In this document: piece after piece, positions 37,201 to 48,880 of the stretch
Position numbering within the stretch: the first letter of the stretch is position 1
Layout: every line of letters begins with the position of its first letter
Assembly (NCBI GenBank): GCA_013399115.1
Contig: VXAA01007186.1
Coordinates: 1-64,000 of the forward strand
From: Anseranas semipalmata
Lineage: Eukaryota > Chordata > Aves > Anseriformes > Anseranatidae
Reading direction: 5' to 3'
DNA: 64,000 nt
Made by a program: the position numbers and the translations under genes
Notes under the pieces: generated by a model
What the model was told of the DNA's origin: nothing
The model's input: only the letters and a program-made list of their open reading frames with translations
Database searches by the model: none

Positions 37201-40200
37201 CCAAACCTGTCTTAGCCACCTTGGAAGATCAACAAATAGCTCAACAAATACTTCTTAAGGAACTGCTGGTATCTCAGAGAAAACCTCCAACAGCTTTCTG
37301 CTGGAGATCTGTTCTGCCCATATATTATTTAGGTTTCTACTTTCCTACAATTATTTATCATTATCTGCATGACAGAAGTATTTTGTTTCTTTAGAGTTCA
37401 GCTGTTTCTGCTACATGATTTCCTCATCCAAAGTCATTTTTCACTTTGTATCTTCATATATAACTCCTACGATAATTGTGATCTACATTTTTGGTGGGGT
37501 CATGATACAGAAAATAATCACCCTTTAATTGCTCATTTTCTTCAAAAGATGAATTAAGTCTTTCAGTTTCATAACTGCATATTTTAAAATTAATCTATAG
37601 TTATATAATACATTTGAATAACAAATTAGGTATTTAAAAAAAGAAGAGAGAACTGGTTGGTTGCTTTCTTGCTTTGTTTTCTGCTTTTAATTTTTACCCC
37701 TACCATTAAATAGAGTGAAACCAGGAGAATTAAAATAATGTAATTTTATTGTGTGGAAATATTATATTTTTTGTTAAAGGATAATAATGGTGTATAAAAT
37801 CACAATGTTGACTTTATTCAAAATAATATCTGGCTGTAAGGGAAATCATCTGATTTTCATGTTTCCTAGATTTAATAAGGACTTTAAAGTATTGCAGAAA
37901 GAAGAATTTAATTCCTTAAATGGCAAGTAAGTAGGTCATCAGCATCTTCAGGGAAAGGCTTATTTGTCCTCATTATTTCTGGGTTCACCATTCTGCAAAT
38001 TCATTTTATAATACACTTGAAAGGAGTTATTGGTAAGGAAGCAGATATGTCTATGTATGGTTCTGTGAAGATGTCCTTTTAATTGTTTTTCAGGTGATAC
38101 TGACAGTAAAATAGATTTGCAAATACTATTCATATACATTAATGCTTTTAATCACTAAAACAGAAAGATTGAATGAACCACAAATTTGGCTCTTCTTACT
38201 GTTCTCTTTTTACTGTTTGAGTGGTAGGAAGATTGTCAGCTGTGATACTGTTTTAAAGTTTGCATTTGCAAAGCGTATAACATGCTTAATGGCTACTTAA
38301 ACTTCTACTTTTGGCAGATCATACCAAAATGTTGAAGACATTTGTGGTATTCTGTAAAAGTAAGAGTACAGCATGGCAGTGAAAGGGCAGTGAGCAGGCA
38401 GCATCGTAGTGTAGGCAGATCACATACACATATCTTTGCAGGAAACGCAATCTTCCCTTTGTTAGAAAATCATCTGCGTTTTTTCTTTCCTAAATTTACC
38501 TTTTATTCAAAAAATGAAGTTGTTCACCATGGAACGAAAAAAGAAAAGAGCTTATATCACAATAATTTGAAGGTCTTTTTCCTCCCTGAGTTGTCATGTT
38601 TTTCTGAGTAGATCAGTGCAATTCAAGCAGATGCATGTATGGTAAGTGTGTTTTGTGTTTGCACAGAAACTTGCTTGATGGATCTGGTGGTTCTAAGTGA
38701 CATTTTAAGTGCATTACAATTTGTTTTTACTGTTTTTCTGGGGAAAGGCTGAAGTACCTCAATACAGTTGTACTTTTTATTGTAGTTTTATCAAATAGTG
38801 AATTTAGGGGAAAGCTCTTGAATATGTTTTATAGTGCTGTCATAGAAAGCTAGTCCATTTTTTCTTTATTACTAACATTTGTTGGGTGATGACAGGTTAT
38901 CAACCAGTGCAGAGCTGTTTAACACCTTTGAAGAAGACAATAAAGAGACTAGTGACACTTGCTTAAAAAGAAACACGGTGTGTTTTGGGAAATCTGTCAT
39001 TGGGAAGACAAGCCTGTAAAGATGTCAGGCCTATTTTGATCTTTCAGCCCCTTGTTTGTGTTCTACTGTTTCAGCTTTGCAAATGACTCTGCATTTGGTA
39101 CTTGACTTGAAAGTAGACATCATATAACCTGGAAAAGATATGAATAAGTTTGAGAAATGTAGGCAAAAAAATAGTTTTTGTAATGTCTGCAATTGCATCT
39201 CAAAACACTGACTACACTTTTTGTTCATGGATCCAGAATATTATTAAAGGAAGTCAAAATATTTTTCCTATTTAAATAAATTATATATGTAGTTATTTTG
39301 GGGTGGTCTGTCAAAGTGGTAAATGTCCAAGTACTACTGATGCATAGTACTGTATGCCTACAGTAATCTGAGCTCCTCTATAATGATGTATGACATTCAG
39401 TTTGCATGCTCTGTGCTATATTTTATCCAGCATTTGGATAGCATGATATTCTGACCTTGTCTGATTGGTGATCTCATTTACTGTGAATGTTGCAAGAACA
39501 GTAAACAAAGCCTGGAAGAATTGTCAAGCTGCCAAGTTGTATTGTTCTGTATCTTTTCAAGACAATGCCACAGAAATTTATCTGTCTTGACACCTTTGTC
39601 TCTTGTATTAAGAAAACCTTAACTAACTTCTCTTTTGTTTGATGGTCTACCATCTAAAAATGCCACATCTTATAAAGAGAACAGGTAGAAAGGCTTTTAA
39701 GAAAAGGCCTTAGGGAGATGGAATAAGTTAGGAAAAAATAGCAACAACTGAATTGTTGATTCTGAGGGATTCTGAGATTAATGAGGTAGCATGATAAGAA
39801 GAGTGTATGAAAATTTTAAATAACACTCCTGTATTATAATTTATAATTTACTATGAATAAAACTGTGTAAATATGTTGTACAAATACGTTGAGTAGGAGC
39901 ATACTTTTTTGCATGAATCCAGCAGCCATTTACAAATGTTAGCGAGTGCAGTAGTTCTGTAGCAGTTTTGTTTTATTGTGTTTTCCTTTCACCTTCTTCT
40001 CTCACTCCCTCAAGAAACCTATAAAAGAGAAATGTTCCACTCTTTTCAAACTGTAGGAGGGTTTTGCGTCTCACTCCTTAGGCTCTCTGGAAAATTGGAA
40101 CCTAAATCTGTGCATAATTTACTTTAAATTGAATATTGAGCTTTTTTAATTGGATTATTTAAATTTGCTTCATTTTAGAGTTTTATGTATGAAAGATAAG

Positions 40201-41375
40201 CACGGGATATAGAATCACATCTTGATAATGTGGCTGTACTTTAATCTAATTGCTTAAACTAGCTTTTGTAGCTACTTGTGCTTTTAATGGGAAGCTGTTG
40301 TTGACAGTACGCATATTCAGTAGGTATTTATAAACAATGAGAACTTCAAAGGTGAAGGAAGTATATAACAAAGTGGCTGTCAGAGCAGAAAGTGTGATTA
40401 TAGCATAGTTCTACTGGGATTTGGGTGTAAGGTCTCTAATTTATTTATAAGAAAGTTAATCATCTTCTAGTTGAACAGTTAAATACTGAGGACATCTCTT
40501 TTTTGAGTTGTCTTGTGCCTCAGCCAATTGACAGAAGATAAGCTTCTGTACCCATCCCTCCCAGCACTTTCAAAGCACAGTGGAGCTTATTATAAATGAA
40601 TGACTCATACATAGGGTGGAACAAATGCACCATTGGTAGCCTACAGAGATAATAACACTGACCTCCGGTCATTTTACAAGAGAACTCTCTCGTGTAGGTC
40701 GACTTCCCACTGCTTTAAACCCAACCAAAATAGACTATTCATGGGGAAACGGATTGACAGATTAGAGATTTATATGCACAAATATAGGCATTAGCAGCCT
40801 GGTCTCTGCACTTCAGAATACGAGAGGTAGTTTAAATGATCTGACCACTAAAACCAAAGGAACATTTTTCTGTAAAGAAGTGGGTTTGTAAACTTTCAGA
40901 CTTACTGAAATATGTAGGGCAAACATAAATGTTCAACTTTACAGTGTGTGTTTATGCAGGACTCCCAGTAATGTGAAGGTGTTAAGAAATAAGGGTTATG
41001 GTAGCATTGACATCTCATAGGTGATGTTGGGGATAGGTGAAAAGAAGACAAAACTTTTAAGTTCTAAGTCAACATATACTTAATATATGTGTACACACAA
41101 AATAAGTAAGCAAGAATACATAATTTTCTAAAATTACAGATTTTAACATTTGTCAAATGCTATCCATTTTAGGATGATCTCGAGATACTAAATTTAAGCT
41201 TTAAAATATGGAAGGAACAAACACGCTAGTTCAAATTTTTACAGCACAAAGTATCATCTAAGTGTGTCACATATCTTCATCTTCCAACTATGAATGTTCA
41301 TGTAATGCAGTTTGTCCATAGAACTGGTCTACCTAGTGTGTACTGGGAAGAAATTTAATTTGTGCCTCTTTGCAG
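31263..41375. other. Long non-coding stretch, no gene recognised
   Basis: About 10 kb of AT-rich DNA. Open frames are at most 90 codons and show no domain. A 60-nt open segment with splice-like ends at 35156-35215 and a purine-pyrimidine tract at 34071-34091 are discussed in the findings. A hairpin with about 10 bp of stem lies at 35542-35578 and may be a relic of an ancient repeat. Confidence 0.55.
34071..34091. repeat. 21-bp alternating purine-pyrimidine tract
   Basis: GCACGTGCGCGCACATACAC followed by G alternates strictly and contains the 10-bp palindrome GTGCGCGCAC (34075-34084). It has Z-DNA or cruciform potential. Confidence 0.65.
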
Positions 41376-41440
41376 AAAGAAATGTGTTCTTCTGCCTATT
41401 TTAACAAAAGGTTATATTGAAAGGAATGATTTCAAAGCAG
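41376..41440 (+). other. Candidate exon C (65 nt), weak donor
   Basis: The acceptor is strong (TTTGTGCCTCTTTGCAG) and the donor weak (AAGCAG|GTGACA). The exon begins with one base that completes a codon and ends with one base of the next. Between them are 21 open codons reading KKCVLLPILTKGYIERNDFK then A. The entry phase matches the end of candidate exon B in the ATG frame, and the exit phase matches the start of candidate exon D. The same frame continues open past the donor to 41580, so the open frame alone is not evidence of an exon. It may well be a decoy. Confidence 0.25.
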
Positions 41441-44400
41441 GTGACAAATTACTGAAAAGACATTTTTATCGTAGAATAGAATTCTTTCACAGAGGAAAGA
41501 AAAACAAAGAAAGAGCAAGAGAGAGCAGGGAAGGAGAGGGGGGAGAAATCCCCCCCCACCTTTCCCCTTGCATTCCCTAACACTAATTTAAGGAAAAACA
41601 CATGAAGGACAACCTTCTGTTATTTTTTTTTTTTCTTTAGCTCTTCTGTTAATTTCCTTTAAAGAGTGAGAATCTTAACAGGATCTTTCTTTTTTTCTGG
41701 CTACCTTAATACAGAACTCTATGACATTCAGTCAGATCTATCAAAAAGTGGTTTTTTTTTTTTTTTTTAATGATTATTCTAATTATGTTCTACCCGCAGA
41801 AAGCAGACAAGTGCATCACTAATAGTTGATTTATAAAGAATGAAATAGTAAAAATGTGTTGGAAATTTGTGTAAAAGCAAATTGCAAAAGTACGAATGGG
41901 AGCTTCCCAAATTTATATATAGCAGCTTGACCCTCTTCGTGTGGGATATAAGACTTTCCAACTAGATCTTATAATGTAAGCTACTGTGATATATTTCAAA
42001 ATGTTAACTGTCTGAATCTGTTTTGATATCATTGTCTTCTACTGAAAGCACTGAACATGCTTCTTGTTGTTTAACTGTTCCTACACTATGCACCTGTTCA
42101 TTTAACCTCTTATTCTCTGAGAAAATCATTTTTGTGGGTAATACAGTATGTACGTATATATCTATATATATTTGAAAATAAATAGTTTTTATTCTCACTG
42201 AAGCAGATGAATTGATGTAGGCAATGACATTCAATTACCTGGCTCAGGAGGCTTTTTTGAGATCTGAATCCAGAGATCTTTACTTGGTCACTCCTCCCGC
42301 AAGACAAATCCAGCATAGCAACTTCCAGGGGCTTTTCTTACTTTGTACCCAGACAAAAGTTCAGTGAAAGTCAAGACACTGCAGTGATACAAGGTCTTTT
42401 TCCAGCAATATCTTCCTTCAAGTTGAAGATTTTGCAATTGGGCTGCAGCCTTGCAGTGACTTTCTGTTTGAAAGTTGCAGGAGGTAGCTGAGAAAAAAGC
42501 CCACAAATTCATTCTTTGCAACTAGTGAATGGTGGAGGTTTTCATTAAACCACATTGGGAAGGGAATTTCAGTTTTTATACATAATTCATATTTTCATAA
42601 TTGTGTTTTCACATATCTGGGATTTTAGAAAATAACATAAAGAAGAAATGGGTATCCGAGAAAGACAGAACATTTTTACTTGTTTTTATTTCTGCTGCAT
42701 TATCTACGTAAACCAGCATCTGCCTGTGCAGAAATGCATAATTCTCAAATATGCTCATTTCTCTTGCTTTTTAAAATTCCACTTGCTTAAATTCTGTTTT
42801 TAAAGTGCTATGTGCTTGAAAAGCCTTTTGATTCTTCAACTATGTGGATTAGGCTTAACCTTTGTAGTGACTTTTACTAGCATTTACAAGATTGTGCCTT
42901 TGTTAAAGGGAGTTGCCATGAAAAGGCAGAAAAGAAGCACAAACATATGGCATCTTCTGCTTCCAGATGTTGTGCACATATTCTCACCTCAGCTTTTAGC
43001 TTCCATCCTGAAACATCATTTCCCTGGGAGAGCTTATCTGACTTCCCTTGGGTCTAGTGGTCCGTTTGTATAAGTACAGGCATCCTTCACTCCATAAGGA
43101 AAGAATCTGGGAAGAATTTTTCTTTGAAAATTTTAAGTTTTACTTGGATATAAGTGCAGTTTGAACATTTTACATCTGAATCTGTTCTTGGTTTTGCTGC
43201 TTCACGAAAAGTTACTTTTACACATGCAGGGAACATAGGCTATGCCATCCTGAGAAAATTGTGGCTTGACACAGATGCTGAAATGTGTTTGGGACTGCTG
43301 TCTTTGAGCTTCTGAAACGACGAAGATGTGCTGTCCATCTTGGTGAATACTTTAGTTCCAGTGAGCTTTTTGTCTGTTTCTTTTTTATGCTTGGCATCCA
43401 GTTATCCTGAGAGAGAGTTATCCTGATTTTCATTTTTTGTTCACAGTATATATTTTTATAAAGTACGGCCAGGCAAGCTTATGTTTGAAAGGGACATGTT
43501 TGCTCTTGAACATAACCAGTTTTCCAAAATAATAATGACCATCAGGACGTTTTGAGAGACCTTTTTTTTTCTTAGGCATTTAAAAAGAGACTGTGCAGTG
43601 AGAGGTGCCAATGGAAAGCTAGAAAGCTGTTAAAGGAGATTGGTGATCAACCATCATAAATATCTCCACTTGGGCCCCAATTTAGAGACACTTGTACGTG
43701 CTTTCTGTGTTATGTCTTTCAGGTAAAATCCAGTTCCCAAGGAAATCAGTGTAATTTTGTTTGTAAGTGTCAGTGTGCTAAGGAACACAATTGATGTTAC
43801 TGGAACTGGGAGTACAGTTAAGGAAGAGAGTGTAGTTCTGAAGCTGAACAGTGGTGCCCTACTTACGACAGTTTATGTGGTTTCAGGATTTGCTTTTGCT
43901 TGTTGATGCAGAAATCTTTACAGGTAATTACAGCCTGGGTTCCTAGAGCCTATAGAGTGCTATCTACAAGAATGTCTAAATAAAATGTCTATCTGCACCT
44001 TCTGTAAACTCTGTTTTACTGAAGGATTATGTCTGTCCAAAATACTGGGACTACACTAAACTTCATGTCAATATTTATACCATGGATTAAATCTATATTA
44101 GTGACTGTTATGTCTGGTTAGACTGCAATTACAAAAACAAAAAAACACCACCACCAACAAAAAAAACTAAAATCCTTGTCTTTTTGTCTCGCAGCTAGTT
44201 TGGGTCTGAAGGTTCATGCTCAAGTAGTGCCTGTGCCCAAGCATACTCACACTGAAGCATACCCACAGCATGCATTTGACCAGCCCTTAAAATGCAGTAG
44301 AGTCATGTTGATTGTTATGATGGTATAATTTAATTTGTCTCTGGTGGTGTTTCTATTCAGAAGGCTATGCTGAAATAGATATTCTGTAAAGGCTGAGCAT

Positions 44401-44536
44401 ATTGGTAATTGCCTTATTCTTTATATTGTGGTGCAGTCATCAGTTGTATCATGGGAAAGTTGTCAGGCCACAAATTTTTCTTACAGAGCTTTTGTACATA
44501 TAGCTATATTGCATCCTGATGTAACCAGAGCATAGA
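41441..44536. other. Non-coding stretch, no gene recognised
   Basis: AT-rich, with poly-T runs near 41623-41636 and 41751-41769 and a G/C homopolymer patch near 41537-41550. No supported gene. Confidence 0.55.
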
Positions 44537-44608
44537 TCCTGAGCAACCTGCTTTGAGCAGAGGGGGTTGGACTCCAGAGTTCACTTCCAACTTCAGCTAG
44601 TCTGTGAT
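44537..44608 (+). mobile_element. CR1 LINE 3'-end fragment
   Basis: A plus-strand remnant of the last ~70 bases of an old CR1: CTGAGCAACCTGCTTTGAGC, then GGGGGTTGGACTCCAGAG, TTCACTTCCAACTTCAGC and TCTGTGAT, a vestige of the terminal octamer. It matches the older CR1 type with the GAGCAACCTG segment. Confidence 0.75.
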
Positions 44609-47280
44609 ATTGATATAGGTATCATCTTGAAGTAATACAGCAAGAAAAAAGTAGACCACCATGTCGTTTGTAATATGTGCATCCTTGGGACAATGATTTT
44701 TTTTACCATCCAAACCAAGTGTTTTAAGATGCAAAATTGAAAAGGGGAGATATGAAACGTGAAACACAAAGGGAAGAGTTGGCAGATACTGTCTTCATTA
44801 TCTAACATAAAATTGTCTATTTCCTTTGAAATGCAGATTTTGTTTAAAAGAGGGAAGAGAAAAGCAGCAGCATTTAATTCACATTCAGGTTGATGTGATT
44901 TTTTTTTTTTTCAAGGAACAGATAAAATGTCTTGGAGGAGGGGTGTGTGCTAATTTTAGGCTTGCACAGGCTGTCTCTTGAGCTGCAAGAAAGTGTCATT
45001 GCTTAATTTTTAGCAGTCTTCATTGCTGAGGAGTATTGGAGTTAGTACTGTTGATTATTTGGTCACTTTATAATTGCAGCAGACTTTATTCACAAGGAGG
45101 ACACTGCTTGTACTTTTTGCGTTACTCACAATTATGAGAGGGATACCCCAAAAATAATGCATTGTGCCAAACTGAGTTTGATAATTGACACTAAATAGAT
45201 TATGCCATTGTTTAATTTGGGACATTAGCTAAGAGGGCTAAATATGTATATATTTTTTATACGTTCACTCTTTTTGCTGGACAGAGTGGGAAGCAAGGCT
45301 GCTCTGAGTAATAGGATGAGAATTAAATACCCCTTTTCTTCTCTCCTTCAGAGCTTGTAACTTACCTTCATCTTCTCTGCTCTTATTTTTTCCTTGACTT
45401 CATTTGATTGGGCTTTCTCACTGTGAGAATTCATTTAACCATAGTTCAGAGTTCAGATTAGCGTGTTGATAACTAGGTAAGTTCTCTGGCTGCTACTATT
45501 GGAAAATTGGATAATGGTTCCACAAGAGATGCTTCTGAGTTGAAGTTACCTGTTATAAAAACTTTGTGCTGGTCTTACTGGTTTTTGACATGTCATGGGT
45601 TCTCTGCACAGCTAATGATCTGAATTACTCTGGTGAATTATATTGAGCACATATGTATATAGGTGTGTGTGCATACATGCGTGTATGCATGTATGCTGCT
45701 GTGACTAGTACTTAGATGCTGGCAGGCTTGAAGGTTGAAGTGGCTCTCTGGATCCTGTCCAGGGGGTCACTGTCTCATTTATGCTGATTCCCATTTTCCA
45801 GTCCACCTGAAACTTTCCTGATCTTATTAACAAAAGAATAAAATGCAATTGTAGGATAACCTGCTGCATTTTTGAAGCTGTATTTCTCCTTTGTCATTTT
45901 GATGAATTTAGACTTTCACAATAGAAATTAAAAAAATTGTATCTTCTGTGGCTGAAGTCACTTGCATCAGCAGAAGTTAAAGACACGATACATGTGTTTC
46001 CTTTAAGCCGGGCTACAGATTCTGGTTTACATACTACACTTTTTCTGCTTCTTATAATACGACTGAAGAGGTTATTGTCTCCAGTTGTTTATCGCTTCTT
46101 TCCTCTCAGCAGTATCCCTGTGATTACTGCTTCCCTACTCTGCTACTGCAGTGAGCACACTGCAGCCTGCTTCAGTCCAAACAAGTTAAGCTGGACAGAT
46201 TTACAGATTTTTGCTAGCCAGCCTCATTTTGGCTGAAGAAAATCACAGACCCACCTGTGTGAGGAAATCACAGGGTGCAGTATTCTCAGGTATAAAGGGA
46301 GTACAAAAGAAGACAGAGGTGGGATATGGGGATTGTCACAACAAAATATGAACAGGGTACTTAAGGCTTGGGGAACCCATGCTGTCATCCATGGATAGAA
46401 AGGGATTTTAAATGGTGAATTGCTTATGGGTGAATGTAACTCAGGTAAGAATAAGATTCTTTTGATTTAGCTGGACTTGAGAAACACGTGGCTTTATTGT
46501 TGATATACTTTGAGGAGCCTTGGCAAATTCTGTGTCCTCTCACTTATCTAACTTCCCCATATGTCAAATGAAATTGTATTTACCTCTCATGGAGTTTATT
46601 GGAAGCAGTTTTTTAGGCTTAGAAAAGTGCATGGATATCACTAGGTCTGTTGTTGTACTGAAAAATAATTCCATTCCATAAGTTTGGCATTGCATACATG
46701 GGTTTATCTAAGAATTTAAATGCGTATTGGAAAGAAAAATATAATAATGTTTGAAATGAAACTTTTACTTGTCTCCTACGGCTGTCTTTGTAGAATGAAA
46801 TATTTCAGTGAATATAGGAAATATTTGCTGCCCAATGTCTTTGTGAGGTGTCTGCACCAATTCAAATCTAAGTGTGATGATTTTATGTAAATCAACAATG
46901 AGAGATGGGGAAGAAAGAAATACATAACACATTAGCAGAATAGCAACCAAGGCAGCTTGTATGGAGGGGAGGCTTGCTTTCCTATGAAATTTTAGTTCTA
47001 CTTTCATACTGCTTTTTCGTCAACTAAGAACAGGATAGGGAAGTTATTTTTAGGATACATCATATTCCTTTTAAAATCTAGAACTTTAGGTATAGACTAC
47101 CAAATAAACCAAGTAACACTATTTTGTAACAGAGATGGGGTGGGAATGAGAGTTAATGTTTTGTGGATACAATATTAAAAGGGAAAAGAACAGAATTAAA
47201 AATACAAGTCAAGAAACAATATGATCCTCAATTTGTGTAATGAGATACCAAGATAACTTACTAGACACACATGCAGACAT
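44609..47280. other. Non-coding stretch, no gene recognised
   Basis: No supported gene. A minus-strand exon-like segment at 45366-45420, a plus-strand one at 46110-46150 and a purine-pyrimidine tract at 45663-45696 are described in the findings. Confidence 0.5.
45663..45696. repeat. 34-bp alternating purine-pyrimidine tract with hairpin
   Basis: Strict alternation over 34 bases. CATACATGC (45672-45680) and GCATGTATG (45687-45695) form a perfect 9-bp stem around GTGTAT. A second alternating stretch (45647-45661) lies just upstream, out of register by one base. Confidence 0.75.
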
Positions 47281-47612
47281 AGAATCATAGAGTCATTTAG
47301 GTTGGAAAAGACCTCTAAGATCATCAAGTCAAACCATTAACATAGCACTGCCGAGTCTAACACTAAACCATGTTCTTAAGCGTCACATCTACATGTCTTT
47401 TACATACCTCCAGGGATGGTAACTCAACCACTTCCCTGGGCAGCCTGTTCCAGTGCTTCACAACCCTTTCAGCGAAGACATTTTTCCTAATATCCAACCT
47501 TAACCTCCCCTGGCACGCCTTGAGGCCATTTCCTCTTGTCATGTCGCCTGTTGCTTGGGAAAAGAGACTGACCCCCACCTCACTACAACCTCCTTTGAGG
47601 TATTTGTAGAGA
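47281..47612 (-). mobile_element. CR1 LINE, 5'-truncated, abutting another CR1
   Basis: A minus-strand copy with the tail AGAATCATAGAGTCATTTAG at its left end. It contains the 3' UTR and the end of ORF2. On the minus strand the frame 47578-47363 stays open to the ORF2 stop and includes the conserved [17 protein letters not shown] segment. The 5' truncation at about 47612 falls right at the tail of the next CR1 in the same orientation. It looks relatively young, with few substitutions compared with the 3.4 kb copy. Confidence 0.95.
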
Positions 47613-48231
47613 ATGATAATTATCTAGGTTGGAAAAGACCTTCAAGATCACCAAGTCCAACCATCAACCTGACCTACTGAGTCCCCTCACTAAAGCAGAT
47701 CCCTTAGTGCCACATCCACACATCTCTTAAATACCTCCAGGGCTGGGGACTCCGCCACTTCCCTGGACAGCCTGTTCCAATGCTTGACCACCCTCTCCAT
47801 GAAGAAATTAATGTCCAATCTAAACCTCTCCTGGCACAACCTGAAGCGGTTTCCTCACGTCCTATCACTTGTCACCTGAGAAGAAAGACTGACACCCTCC
47901 TAGCTGCACGTTCCTTTCAGGTAGTTGTAGAGAGCAATGAGGTCTCCCCTCAGCCTCCTTTTCTCCAGACTAAACAACCCCAGATCCCCCAGCCTCTCCT
48001 CATTTGTCTTGTTTTCTAATCCCCTCACCAGCTTTGTTGCTCTTCTCTGCACCTGCTCCAGCACCTCCAAGTCCTTCCTGTAGTGAGGGGCCCAAAACTG
48101 AACACAGTACTTGAGGTGCAGTCTCACCAGTGCCATGTACAAGGGGACAGTCACTTCCCTAGTCCTGCTGGCCACAATATTTCTGATACTGGCCAGGATG
48201 CCATTGGCCTTCCTGGGCACACTGCTGGCTC
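47613..48231 (-). mobile_element. CR1 LINE, 5'-truncated, long open ORF2 remnant
   Basis: A second minus-strand copy, directly adjoining the previous one. Its tail is decayed (GATAATTATC) before TAGGTTGGAAAAGACC. On the minus strand, 106 codons (48220-47900) remain open and cover the region downstream of the CR1 reverse-transcriptase core, including the [13 protein letters not shown] segment. About 8 bp is missing near 48210 relative to the copy at 62.7 kb, and homology stops at 48231. It is non-autonomous because the catalytic core and endonuclease are absent. Confidence 0.95.
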
Positions 48232-48670
48232 CTGGAGGGTGCCTGGTCAGTAGTGTCTGCTTGGATAATACCGCTGAATCCTATAATCATTTTTATGACT
48301 TCTGATCTCAGTGCAACAAAGGAAGAGTAGCATGTGTAACAGAACAAAGAAAAGGACTCATATGCTCAATCATGGAAATAATAAACCCTTTTCACAGGTT
48401 GATCTAGTTATAACTATGTGTTGACTACACTTATTTGTGCTAAATAGGAAAATGATTATACTGTAACAGTATAAATGGCTTTGCCAAAATGAAAGCTTTA
48501 CTGGGATATTTTTGGAATAATCAGTGTGTCATAATGTATGTGTTCCCTTTGGCTACAGTTACATTTTGGACTAATTCTGTTCTTTTTCATTTCTTTTGCA
48601 TGATAATTGACACCATGATAAGCTGATAGGTGTGAAATAATTCTGCCATACTTTGGCTCTCTATTTTCAG
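48232..48670. other. Short non-coding stretch
   Basis: 439 bases between CR1 and candidate exon D. It ends in a good polypyrimidine tract (TTTGGCTCTCTATTTTCAG). Nothing else is recognised. Confidence 0.55.
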
Positions 48671-48880
48671 CACCACAGATAGATAAAGAGCTCGATTCTT
48701 CTTATATGTCAGAAACTGCTCCAATAGATTCTTTTAAATTAGTGTCCTCCAAAGATACTAATGGTTGATGAAATATTTTAACTTTATTAATATATATTGG
48801 TCTGTCATGAACATCTACTTTGTTGATCGTAGTAAGCTCCTACATGGTTAGCCATAGAATAAACTCTTAGCTATGTACTG
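48671..48880 (+). other. Candidate terminal exon D with stop and poly-A signal
   Basis: Seen directly: a strong acceptor (GGCTCTCTATTTTCAG) ends at 48670. Two bases complete a codon, and 31 codons are then open to TGA at 48766-48768. The peptide starts PQIDKELDSSYMSETAPIDS and ends FKLVSSKDTNG. Its hydrophilic, acidic/Ser-rich composition is typical of a protein C-terminus. AATAAA is at 48858-48863 and a GT-rich stretch (about 48875-48886) follows, as expected for cleavage and polyadenylation near 48880. The entry phase (two bases needed) fits the exit phase of candidate exon C. I do not recognise the peptide. Random terminal-exon look-alikes occur, so this is a proposal. Confidence 0.35.
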
